Source of the DNA: Massiliimalia massiliensis
GTDB lineage: Bacteria; Bacillota; Clostridia; Oscillospirales; Ruminococcaceae
Direction of reading: 5' to 3'
DNA: 64,000 nt
Assembly: GCF_900155615.1 (NCBI RefSeq)
Contig: NZ_FUHT01000003.1
Coordinates: 248,001-312,000 of the forward strand
The notes beneath the pieces are model-generated. The model did no database searches. It worked only from the letters and a program-made list of their open reading frames with translations, and was not told where the DNA came from. Shown here piece by piece: positions 52,851 through 61,089 of this stretch (position 1 is its first letter; the number at the start of each line of letters is the position of its first letter). The translations under genes were made by a program, and so were the position numbers.

Positions 52851-52868
52851 AAATTCATTTATGAATTT
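52851..52868. promoter_or_regulatory. Palindrome, probable IclR operator 2
   Basis: AAATTCATTTATGAATTT contains TTCATTTATGAA, one base from operator 1 and 62 bases from it centre to centre, close to six helical turns. Confidence 0.6.
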
Positions 52869-52965
52869 TATCATCGTTTAAATGAAATAAAACTTCTGAT
52901 TAAAGTCAAATATGAAATGGATAGGAAGATTCTTCCAGATAAGATGAGAAAGGAAACATAAAAAT

Positions 52966-54381
52966 ATGCAAAAACCACGTATCGGGATTATCGGGTTTTC
53001 TGATGGCGAACCGGAGGTACATGAGCAGCTCAAAGAAATCGTACAGCGACAGGTGGACGCAATTACGCAGGCCCTTCAGGAAAATGGTGAGATAGAACTG
53101 GTTCAGGCGACTGGATTAGTAGCTTCAGTCAAGTCTGCCAAGGAGGAAGCCCTGCGTATGACCGCGCAGGATGTGGATGGAGTGATCTTCTCGTATGGGG
53201 TATTCTCCTTCCCGAATTTCTCTGCAATCGCAGCACAGAATTTGAGCGTCCCGATTCTGCTTGCGGCAAATCTTAATCCGGAATGGCCCGGAATGGTTGC
53301 AATGCTGGCGGCCGGCGGAGCCCTTCATCATTTAGGTATCGAACATTTTCGGGCAGCAGGAGATATTCGGGAGGAGTCAGTGCTGCAAAGGGTGCTGACC
53401 TTTGCCCGCTGTGCAAGGGCAGTACATACATTAAACGGACAGAAATACGGACTTGTGGGCGGCAGAAGCCTGGGGATGTACAGCGCGACCGTTTCCATGC
53501 AGGACTGGCAGAAGATATTTGGAATTGATGTAGAGCACATTGACCAATCAGAAATTGTCCGCATTGCGCAGGAGATTCCGGAGGAACAGGTGGAAAAAGG
53601 CTTCCAATGGCTGAATGACAAGCTGGAATCCATTCATTATGATGGTGTGCAGCTGACCGAAGAAAAGCTGAAAACACAGATCCGCCATCATGAGGCGATC
53701 AAAAGAATTATCCGTGACAATGAGCTGGACTTCCTGGGTGTGAAATGCCATTACGAGATGAGCCGGCATCATTGCACCGAATGTTTAAGTGCGGCGTTTA
53801 TCAATGATCCCTACGATTGGGACGGCCCGAAGGAGCCAATGGCGTATGCCTGTGAAGCAGACAGCGACGCGGCGTTAACTATGCAGATTCTGAAGCTTTT
53901 GACAGGAAAGCCGGTCATTTTCATGGATGTAAGGCATTACGATTCTGATTATGACGTCATGGTGTTCTGCAACTGCGGATCACAGTCAACCTATTATGCG
54001 GCGGGTTCGGACAACCCAGATGAGAATTTAAAGCATGTTTCATTAAATCCGGCGCTCCCGATTTATTCCGGGGGCGGATGCCATGTTACCTGCATGACGA
54101 AACCAGGAGAGGCAACGATTGCCAGGCTGAATAGGACAGAGGGCAAATACCGGATGACGATTATGAAGGCGGAGTTTGTGACGCTGCCAAAAGAAAAAAT
54201 GGCGGAAACCACGCCGGAATGGCCGCATGTTTTTGCAAAGCTGCCGTTTGACCATCAAATATTCCTGGATTGCTTTGACGCAAACCACTGCCATGCGGTC
54301 TATGGAGACCATGTGGAAGAATTGAAGATGATTTGCAAAATGCTTGGAATTGAAGCGGAGCTTCTGGGAGAAAACGCCTGA
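52966..54381 (+). CDS. L-fucose/L-arabinose isomerase family protein
   Basis: The 471-residue protein resembles the fucose/arabinose isomerase superfamily. Metal ligands are plausible in YACEADSDAALTM (Glu), FMDVRHYDSDYDV (Asp) and YSGGGCHVTCMTKPG (His). The N-terminal part (RIGIIGFSDGEPEVHEQL, DVDGVIFSYGVFSFPNFSAIAAQ) fits the Rossmann-like domains. It would interconvert an aldose and a ketose; which sugar is unknown. It is the first gene after the IclR-controlled promoter. Confidence 0.85.
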   Translation: MQKPRIGIIGFSDGEPEVHEQLKEIVQRQVDAITQALQENGEIELVQATGLVASVKSAKEEALRMTAQDVDGVIFSYGVFSFPNFSAIAAQNLSVPILLAANLNPEWPGMVAMLAAGGALHHLGIEHFRAAGDIREESVLQRVLTFARCARAVHTLNGQKYGLVGGRSLGMYSATVSMQDWQKIFGIDVEHIDQSEIVRIAQEIPEEQVEKGFQWLNDKLESIHYDGVQLTEEKLKTQIRHHEAIKRIIRDNELDFLGVKCHYEMSRHHCTECLSAAFINDPYDWDGPKEPMAYACEADSDAALTMQILKLLTGKPVIFMDVRHYDSDYDVMVFCNCGSQSTYYAAGSDNPDENLKHVSLNPALPIYSGGGCHVTCMTKPGEATIARLNRTEGKYRMTIMKAEFVTLPKEKMAETTPEWPHVFAKLPFDHQIFLDCFDANHCHAVYGDHVEELKMICKMLGIEAELLGENA

Positions 54382-54403
54382 CCTGGCAATTACTACAGCC
54401 GAC

Positions 54404-54454
54404 ATGATACCGCACAACAAAACGGAGAGTAGGCCAATAGATGTGCAGTATCAT
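54404..54454 (+). other. Imperfect hairpin between isomerase and binding-protein genes
   Basis: ATGATAC-GCAC (54404-54415) and GTGC-GTATCAT (54443-54454) pair with one mismatch around a 27-base loop. It could be an operator or an mRNA-stability hairpin for the binding-protein transcript. Confidence 0.45.
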
Positions 54455-54488
54455 CACAATAAACCATAAATCTTAAGGAGGAAACACT

Positions 54489-55808
54489 ATGAAAAAGATT
54501 TTCACCATGGTGCTTTCCGGTTTACTATCTGCAGCAATGCTTGCAAGCTGCGGAGGAAATCCGGGCGGCAGCAACAATTCTACCGGCGGCGATGACAAGA
54601 CTGCCGAGGGCGGAGAAATTCTTGCCTGGCAGCATATTGAGTCGCAGGCTGTCTCAATGAAAGAGGAATTTGAACGAGTTTTTCCGGAGTACACGGTTAA
54701 CTTTGAAATTACCAACAACCAGGAAATGCTCAAAAAATTCCAGACGACACTGGCTTCCGGCGGACAGGTTCCGGATGCGCTGTTCCTTGACCTGATGGAC
54801 GGCGGAAGTGTTGTCTGCAGCGACAAGGCAAAGGATTTGTTCATTGATATGACAGCCGATCCGTACAATCTGGACAAAGATTCCTTGGTAGGCTGGGTTG
54901 GCGATTTATATTCTGATGCCAGCGGCGCTGTTCGCGGAATTGAAATCGGGCCGGCACCTTCTACCTTTGCGGTCAGAAAGTCAATGGCAGAAAAATATCT
55001 GGGAACAACTGACCCGGATGAAATTTCTGAAAAGCTCAAAACATGGGATGATGTAGTTGAATTAGGCCGTAAAATCAAACAGGAAGGCGGTGGAAAGGAA
55101 TTCCTGGCCGCGAACCTGAATGAACTGGTCGGGATCTTAAAACAGGAAAGCAAGGGCTTGTTTGACGGGACAACATGCAACATGAAATCCCAGTGGACTG
55201 AACAGTTTGGTATCTTAAATACACTTGCCTCCGAGGATTTGGTTGACACCCTCGAAGCAGATGGTCCGGAAATTCCGGCAGCGCTTGAAAGCGATAACTA
55301 CTTTATGTGGCAGTGCGCAATGTGGCAGCCAATGTGGACCTTCATGGCATCTGCTCCAGAATCTGCAGGTCAGTGGATTCTGATGAGCACACCTCCGGGA
55401 GGAAAGATGTTTGTTGGCGGCGGTATGCCGTTATGTGTTCCGAAGGATGCCAAAAACCCAATGGGCGGTTTTAAATATATCACCTACTTCCGCTGCACCA
55501 TGGATGGCGTCGCGTTCTCCCGCGACAACTTCGGTGATGTTGCAGATATCAAAGAAGCCTATGAAGATCCTGCCTTCCATACCACTCCACAGGATATGCG
55601 GGACTATTTCCAGTGTGATGTTTTGGAACAGTATGCCAAATACATTGAAAACACAGAAGTATTGGAACTGACTCCTTATGACAAAACCTTGTGGTCTGAC
55701 GGCGTGAAAATCGCATTTCAGGCTCTGGAAAACGGCGACGGCGCTGACCAGGCAATGCAGGCCTATGTGGATGAATTAAAACGTGTATACCCTGAAATTA
55801 CAGAATAA
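54489..55808 (+). CDS. Sugar ABC transporter substrate-binding lipoprotein
   Basis: The 439-residue protein has a lipoprotein signal peptide (KKIFTMVLSGLLSAAMLASC, lipobox LASC with Cys21), a Ser/Gly-rich linker, and a family 1 extracellular solute-binding fold (QEMLKKFQTTLASGGQVPDALFLDLMDGG, FVGGGMPLCVPKDAKNPMGGFKYITYF). It should capture an oligosaccharide outside the cell for the permeases that follow. TAAGGAGG precedes the ATG. Confidence 0.93.
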   Translation: MKKIFTMVLSGLLSAAMLASCGGNPGGSNNSTGGDDKTAEGGEILAWQHIESQAVSMKEEFERVFPEYTVNFEITNNQEMLKKFQTTLASGGQVPDALFLDLMDGGSVVCSDKAKDLFIDMTADPYNLDKDSLVGWVGDLYSDASGAVRGIEIGPAPSTFAVRKSMAEKYLGTTDPDEISEKLKTWDDVVELGRKIKQEGGGKEFLAANLNELVGILKQESKGLFDGTTCNMKSQWTEQFGILNTLASEDLVDTLEADGPEIPAALESDNYFMWQCAMWQPMWTFMASAPESAGQWILMSTPPGGKMFVGGGMPLCVPKDAKNPMGGFKYITYFRCTMDGVAFSRDNFGDVADIKEAYEDPAFHTTPQDMRDYFQCDVLEQYAKYIENTEVLELTPYDKTLWSDGVKIAFQALENGDGADQAMQAYVDELKRVYPEITE

Positions 55809-55823
55809 ATAACTTCAAAGATA

Positions 55824-55858
55824 AGGGGATAAAAGAGTGCTTTTATCCCCTCTCTTTT
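55824..55858 (+). terminator. Terminator/attenuator between binding protein and permeases
   Basis: AGGGGATAAAAG and CTTTTATCCCCT arms with TCTCTTTT following. Its place inside the operon would let the binding protein be made in excess over the permeases. Confidence 0.8.
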
Positions 55859-55874
55859 AATCGGAGGAATCGTC

Positions 55875-56795
55875 ATGAGCAGACCGCGCAGACAAAATAT
55901 CAATAAATACGGTGTAATTTTCTGTATCCCGTTTATTCTGTTTTTTGTCCTGTTTAACCTTGTTCCTATGATCTTCAGCGTTGTAATATCGTTTACAAAC
56001 TGGGATGGAATGACAATGGACTTTATCGGGATTCAGAACTATCAGCGCTTATTGCAGGATGCAAACTTTTGGAAATCAATCCAGAATTCCTTTGTCCTGC
56101 TTGTTCTTATTTCCACACCGCTGACAATGATTTTCTGCCTTCTCTTAACTTATTTTGTCAGCTTTAAATTAAAACGGCTGGCCCGCCCGGTGCAGGTTAT
56201 CAGCCTAATTCCTTATTTTACCTCCACGATTGCAGTCGGAGCGATCTTCTCGTTCCTGTTCAACAAGAACATTGGGATTGTTAATTCCGTTTTGGTAAAC
56301 CTCGGAATATTGGAATCTCCTACCATTGAATGGTTGGGTGATCCGATGATGGCAAGAGTGATTGTTATTCTGATCAATCAGTGGACCTATGTCGGATATA
56401 CCAGCATTTTCTTTATCACCGGGATGGCCAGTATTTCGGACGAAATCATTGAAGCCGCCGTAATCGACGGAGCGAAGGAGTTTCGGATTTTCTGGAGCAT
56501 CTGTCTTCCGATGATGAAAAAAATTACATATTTTGTCATCCTTACCTCTGTCATCGGCGCATTCCAGCAGCTTGAACAGGAATTTATGATGTTTACCGGA
56601 GGAATCTTTGGAAGCAACTATCCCGTCGGCGGGCCGGATGCCTCCTGTCTGACTATGGGGCTTAATTTCTACAGCACCAGCTTTATCAGTCTGCAATATG
56701 GCTACGGAGCTTCGATTGGGATGGCGAACGCTGTGATAATTGGCGTATCGAGTGTTATTTTGAATGCAGTCATGAAAAGGAGTGATAACGCATGA
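55875..56795 (+). CDS. Sugar ABC transporter permease 1
   Basis: The 306-residue protein has six membrane helices (GVIFCIPFILFFVLFNLVPMIFSVVISF onward) and the MalF-type EAA loop IIEAAVIDGAKEFRIFWSICLPMMKK that contacts the ATPase. No ATPase gene lies nearby, so a shared MsmK/UgpC-type ATPase is presumed. CGGAGGAATC precedes the ATG, which lies just after the attenuator. Confidence 0.93.
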   Translation: MSRPRRQNINKYGVIFCIPFILFFVLFNLVPMIFSVVISFTNWDGMTMDFIGIQNYQRLLQDANFWKSIQNSFVLLVLISTPLTMIFCLLLTYFVSFKLKRLARPVQVISLIPYFTSTIAVGAIFSFLFNKNIGIVNSVLVNLGILESPTIEWLGDPMMARVIVILINQWTYVGYTSIFFITGMASISDEIIEAAVIDGAKEFRIFWSICLPMMKKITYFVILTSVIGAFQQLEQEFMMFTGGIFGSNYPVGGPDASCLTMGLNFYSTSFISLQYGYGASIGMANAVIIGVSSVILNAVMKRSDNA

Positions 56796-57609
56796 AAAAA
56801 GCTGTGAGACCAATTGTAGTTATCCTAATAACAATCCTTCTGTTTGCGGTTGTGTTATTCCCTTTTTATGTGATTATAATTACAAGCACCTACAATACAC
56901 AATCCATGTATAAAGCTGTTACACTGCTGCCGGGGTCGGATTTTCTTTATAACTTTGAACTGGCCTGGGCGGGCGGACGTTTGCCGCGGTTTATCTTTAA
57001 CTCCCTCTATGTCGGTATATTAAAGGCCGCTTTGACCTGTATTGTTTGTCTGATGTGCGGGTATGGCCTGGAAAAATACAATTTCAGAGGCAAGAAATTC
57101 CTCTTTGCCTTTATCGTTTTTACCCTCATGATTCCTACCACCCTCGGCATGGTTGCACTGGTTTATGAGCTGCGGATTTTCGGCTGGGTGAACACCCATC
57201 TGCCGCTGATTATGGTTGGCGTCGGGAGTCCCTTTGCTGCGTTTTGGTTTAAGCAGACGGCGGAAAACGTGCCGAATGAATTGCTGGAGAGCGCAAGGAT
57301 TGACGGAAGCGGGGAATTTAACACCTTCTTAAAATCGGCATTCCGATTATGCGCCCGGCAATTGCGACCATCGCTCTGATCACCTTTATAGGCTCCTGGA
57401 ATGACTTTGTCCTGCCGAGTATTGTACTGAACAGTACGGATTTGTTCACAATTCCAGTTGGGATGACGGTAGTCAACGCGCTTTACCGTGTAGAACACGC
57501 ACCAAAGATTTTGGTGATCGTCATTGGAATCCTGCCAATCATTGCGTTGTTTATTGCCTGTTCCAAGCAGGTTATCCGCGGATTGACAGCAGGCTCAGTA
57601 AAAGGCTAA
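56792..57609 (+). pseudogene. Sugar ABC transporter permease 2, frameshifted
   Basis: The MalG-type permease is split. Codons to DGSGEFNTFLK (frame from 56792, ending out of frame at 57379) continue in another frame as IGIPIMRPAIATIALITFIGSWNDFVLPS to 57609. Adding one A in the AAAA run at 57331-57334 would restore a protein of 272 residues, normal for the family. The shift falls inside the EAA loop, so the truncated form should not work. A sequencing error or a true mutation or slippage site are both possible. It overlaps the permease 1 stop by 4 bases. Confidence 0.85.
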
Positions 57610-57624
57610 TGAGAGGTCAGGGAA

Positions 57625-59709
57625 ATGTATTATCTGGAAAATGAGCTTGTAAAGCTCACTTTGGATGACCATGCCGCGATCATCGGCTTATATGACAAAC
57701 GGATTGAAAGGGAATACATTACTTACCGGGAAGGCGGGAACCTGTTCCGTTTGATGGCGCCAAATAAAATCTGGGACGGCCGTTATGCCGATTCCGCTAA
57801 AGCTGATTTTCCTGTTGTGGTCACAGATGGGAATAGCCTGACTGCAACCTTTCAAAAGCTGGTTTCCGAGGATGGAAAGCCGCTTCAGTCTGAAATTAGG
57901 ATCGAAATGGAACTTTCCGGCGATGAGCTGATGATGTGTTATTCTATTTCTAACGATGATGATGAGTTTTTCTCCCATATCATGTTCCCGATTGTATCGG
58001 GACTGGGTCACCCCGAGTCTCCGATGAATTTGATTATGCCGGAGCAATCCGCGTTTGGGGATACCCGTGTGCAAGACCCATTTGCATTTGGGGATGGCAA
58101 CCATAAGGACTGGACTCGGGGCTGCAACCGGAAAGCGGCGCGCTACCCGCAGAATCTTTCTACTGCGTGGATGGATTACTCAGACGGGCAGGGCGGAATC
58201 AGCTTTGAACAGCGAAGCGGGGATTTTGATATCTGCGATTTCGGGATGGAACGCCGGATTAAGAAAGCGGCGGACTATAAGGAAAATAATATTGAATATC
58301 TGGAATTTGCATTGCAGAGCTATCCGAACGTCAAGCAGGGTGAAACGCGGAGAAGCCCGGTATACCTTATCTCCCTCCATACCGGGGACTGGCATGTTCC
58401 GGCAAAACGCCACCGCCAATGGCTCAAGGCGCAGGTAAAGAGCGCAGAAATTCCAGCACGTTTTCAGGAATCCTTGGGCTGGCATTTTTACTTTATGAAG
58501 CAGCAGGACGGGACGGTCTACCATGATTATAACGATCTGCCCAGAATGGCCGAGGCGGCGCTGAACGCCGGAGTAAACCAGATCATGGTGTTTGGATGGT
58601 ATCCGGCCGGGCATGACAACGACTATCCTTATGGATACTTTGCAAACCCCGAGTGGGGCGGAGAAGCACTGCTCAGAGAAAAAATCGCGGAATGCAGCGC
58701 CATGGGGTGTGCAGTTATTCCGTTTTTTAACGGAACACTGCTGGATATTGCAACTCCGGAGTATGCGGAATACGGCTATCGCTGGCCGGTGCTGGGACGT
58801 ACCGGAGAGCCGTACTGCGGCGCGGAATTCTCCCGTGCAAATAACGACCTGGCATTCCGTAACGCTTCCCTGGAAACATCCACCCGAAATATGACCTTGC
58901 TTGATATCTGCATCACGGCCAAGGAAGTACAGGAGTGGTGGCAAAAAACAGTTGCCCGGATTGTGCGGGAATGTGGGTTCGGAAACCTACAGCTTGACCA
59001 AATTGCTCATAAATCCTATGTATGCTATCATCCAGCCCATGGGCACGAACGTCCGGAATATGCCTATACAAAGGAGCTTCAGGAGCTTCTCACCAAGGTC
59101 AGGAAGATTGTCCGCGAGGCAAATTCTGAGGGCGTTATGATTGGGGAAGGAATGTCGGACCTGACTGCTCAATATTGCGACGGCTTTTGGAACTGGCATC
59201 AGACCGGAAACAAACCGGAAATTATGCGGTACAGCATTCCCTGGATGAACTATTCCAGCGAAGTGGACGCCAATGAATATGACGCGGCAAATATCTGCTT
59301 TGCAGAAAAAATCCTGATGGATTTGAAAATTGAAGGCGGAGATGGAATCCTCTCCGATTTTCCGCAGTTCTCCGAGCATTTAAAGAAGCTGTCGATTTTA
59401 AAGAAAAAGCTCCCGGATTCCTACCAATCCGGGGAATATGATCATTTGGAGGGAATAGAGATCCAAGTCTCTGAGGGGATTTTGGTACGCATTTACCGCA
59501 ACCATGAAACCAAACGTTTTGCAGTGGTCGCGGCAAATCTGAAACGGGGAGAAAATACTGCGTGCTTTGCGCTCAGTCAATCACTTTGTCCGGACAGGAT
59601 GCTATACCTTTCCGGAAACGAAAGCAAATTAAGCGGGGAATTGGAATATTCTATTCCACTGGAAGCTTATCAGGTAGCTGTGATCGAAGGCGGCCTGAAG
59701 GAAGAATAA
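57625..59709 (+). CDS. DUF6259 glycosidase-like protein
   Basis: The 694-residue protein has an N-terminal beta-sandwich part and a TIM-barrel-like region (SLGWHFYFMKQQDGTVYHDYNDLPRMAEAALNAGVNQIMVFGWYPAGHDNDYPYGYF, GFGNLQLDQIAHKSYVCYHPAHGH, SEGVMIGEGMSDLTAQYCDGFWNW). This is the DUF6259 pattern, distantly like alpha-galactosidase-type clans. NLQLDQIAH and IGEGMSD supply candidate catalytic acids. It lacks a signal peptide, so it would act on imported sugars. The activity is unproven. Confidence 0.82.
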   Translation: MYYLENELVKLTLDDHAAIIGLYDKRIEREYITYREGGNLFRLMAPNKIWDGRYADSAKADFPVVVTDGNSLTATFQKLVSEDGKPLQSEIRIEMELSGDELMMCYSISNDDDEFFSHIMFPIVSGLGHPESPMNLIMPEQSAFGDTRVQDPFAFGDGNHKDWTRGCNRKAARYPQNLSTAWMDYSDGQGGISFEQRSGDFDICDFGMERRIKKAADYKENNIEYLEFALQSYPNVKQGETRRSPVYLISLHTGDWHVPAKRHRQWLKAQVKSAEIPARFQESLGWHFYFMKQQDGTVYHDYNDLPRMAEAALNAGVNQIMVFGWYPAGHDNDYPYGYFANPEWGGEALLREKIAECSAMGCAVIPFFNGTLLDIATPEYAEYGYRWPVLGRTGEPYCGAEFSRANNDLAFRNASLETSTRNMTLLDICITAKEVQEWWQKTVARIVRECGFGNLQLDQIAHKSYVCYHPAHGHERPEYAYTKELQELLTKVRKIVREANSEGVMIGEGMSDLTAQYCDGFWNWHQTGNKPEIMRYSIPWMNYSSEVDANEYDAANICFAEKILMDLKIEGGDGILSDFPQFSEHLKKLSILKKKLPDSYQSGEYDHLEGIEIQVSEGILVRIYRNHETKRFAVVAANLKRGENTACFALSQSLCPDRMLYLSGNESKLSGELEYSIPLEAYQVAVIEGGLKEE

Positions 59710-59779
59710 TTGTGCGGAAGAGAAGCTGTGGCTATATTGAAGAAACATCCCTTCTGCCTAATGAAAGGATATCAAAACC

Positions 59780-60988
59780 ATGAGTCAGAAAATCAATGAA
59801 CTATTTGAGAAAAACGGCGGCATCCTGCAGCTTACTCCGACCTGGGTTCCGCGCTCCTTTAATGAACCAGGCAAGCGCCTGCGCCTCCATCCGGACGATT
59901 ACTATGCACTGGGTATGGAGCGGGGAGGAATCTGTGAGCGTTGGCTGGGATCTGTAACGGTAGCGCTCAACGGCCCCCAGACCGAACCGGAGGAAGGGAT
60001 GAGCCATGTACTGGTTTCAAAGGAAACCGGAGAAACGATTCTCTTCCGGGATGTAGTGGAGGAGCTTGGCGCGAAATTGGTTGGCGAAGAGCTTTATGAA
60101 AAATATGGAACCTGGCCGACCTTCGCCAAACTGTATGATTATGATAAACCGCTGTTCCATCATTTGCATCTGACTGAGGAAAAAGCAAATAAAATCGGTA
60201 AGCATGGAAAACCGGAAGCCTATTATTTTCCGATGCAGTACAATAGTTATTTGGGGCGTTTTCCACTGACCTATTTCGGATTTGATCCTTCTACGGATCC
60301 GGAGGATATCAAGACTTGCCTCCGCAATTACACTGCGTTTGACACGAGGATTACAGAATATTCCCGCGCTTACCGGATTAAGCTGGGTACCGGATGGTAC
60401 ACACCTGCAGGGGTAATCCATGCGCCGGCTTCGGTTGTAACCTATGAACCACAATGGAACAGCGATGTCAATACGATTATGGAAAATGTCACAATGGGCG
60501 AAGTGAATCCTCAAAATCTGCTGACGGACTGTGTGCCGGAGGATGAAAAGAATGATGTTGAAAAAATATTTGCACTGATCGATTGGAAAGAGTCCACCCG
60601 TTCCGATTATAAGGAGACCTATTTCCGTCCTCCGGTTGCACTGAAAGCAACCCAGGAAGGACTTTGTGAAAAATGGGTTGCGTATGCCAACGAGTGGATT
60701 GCAGCAAAAGAAGTTACCATTGCGCCGAACAGTGAAATTACCCTGACCGATCAGGCTTGCTACTGTGCGCTTGTGGTACAGGGTCATGGAGGCTTTGGCG
60801 GGCTGGAATGCGAAGCGCCGCAGATGCTCCGGTTTGGCCAGCCCTCTGCGGATGAATTTTTTGTGTCGGAAAAAACAGCCCGGAACGGAATTAGGATTAA
60901 GAACACCAGCAGCTATGAACCATTGGTAATCCTGCAAAACTTTGCAAACAACAATCCGGAGGTTCCCAAAAAGCTTTGTGAGGCATAA
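59780..60988 (+). CDS. Mannose-6-phosphate-isomerase-like cupin protein
   Basis: The 402-residue protein has a cupin-type region with DYDKPLFHHLHLTEEKANKIGKHGKPEAYYFP and IKLGTGWYTPAGVIHAPASVVTYEPQWNSDVNTIME, whose histidines and glutamates could bind metal, and a C-terminal beta domain (LVVQGHGGFGGLECEAPQMLRFGQ). It resembles class I mannose-6-phosphate isomerases in layout, but the match is loose; another sugar isomerase or epimerase is possible. AAAGGATATC precedes the ATG. Confidence 0.65.
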   Translation: MSQKINELFEKNGGILQLTPTWVPRSFNEPGKRLRLHPDDYYALGMERGGICERWLGSVTVALNGPQTEPEEGMSHVLVSKETGETILFRDVVEELGAKLVGEELYEKYGTWPTFAKLYDYDKPLFHHLHLTEEKANKIGKHGKPEAYYFPMQYNSYLGRFPLTYFGFDPSTDPEDIKTCLRNYTAFDTRITEYSRAYRIKLGTGWYTPAGVIHAPASVVTYEPQWNSDVNTIMENVTMGEVNPQNLLTDCVPEDEKNDVEKIFALIDWKESTRSDYKETYFRPPVALKATQEGLCEKWVAYANEWIAAKEVTIAPNSEITLTDQACYCALVVQGHGGFGGLECEAPQMLRFGQPSADEFFVSEKTARNGIRIKNTSSYEPLVILQNFANNNPEVPKKLCEA

Positions 60989-60989
60989 G

Positions 60990-61027
60990 AAAAAACGCAG
61001 CGCGAATTTTTTCGCACCGCGTTTTTG
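60990..61027 (+). terminator. Terminator inside the operon
   Basis: AAAAACGC and GCGTTTTT arms with an inner GCGAA/TTCGC pair follow the cupin gene; partial read-through into the GH38 gene is likely. Confidence 0.7.
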
Positions 61028-61089
61028 GGCCTGAATCGATTTAAATTCTAAAAGAAAGGAAGGCTTGTTAAAAAGGCCTGGTGATAACG

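Noticed and set aside
54473-55249. 258-codon leftward ORF opposite the sugar-binding protein
   Set aside because: It is fully antisense to a clear lipoprotein gene, is Ser/Pro-rich without a domain pattern, and has no operon context.
58180-58944. 254-codon leftward ORF opposite the DUF6259 gene
   Set aside because: Antisense shadow with Cys/Arg-rich composition and no recognisable fold.
60017-60937. 306-codon leftward ORF opposite the cupin gene
   Set aside because: It is a long shadow frame in a GC-rich codon context; the plus strand has the cupin pattern, ribosome site and operon order.
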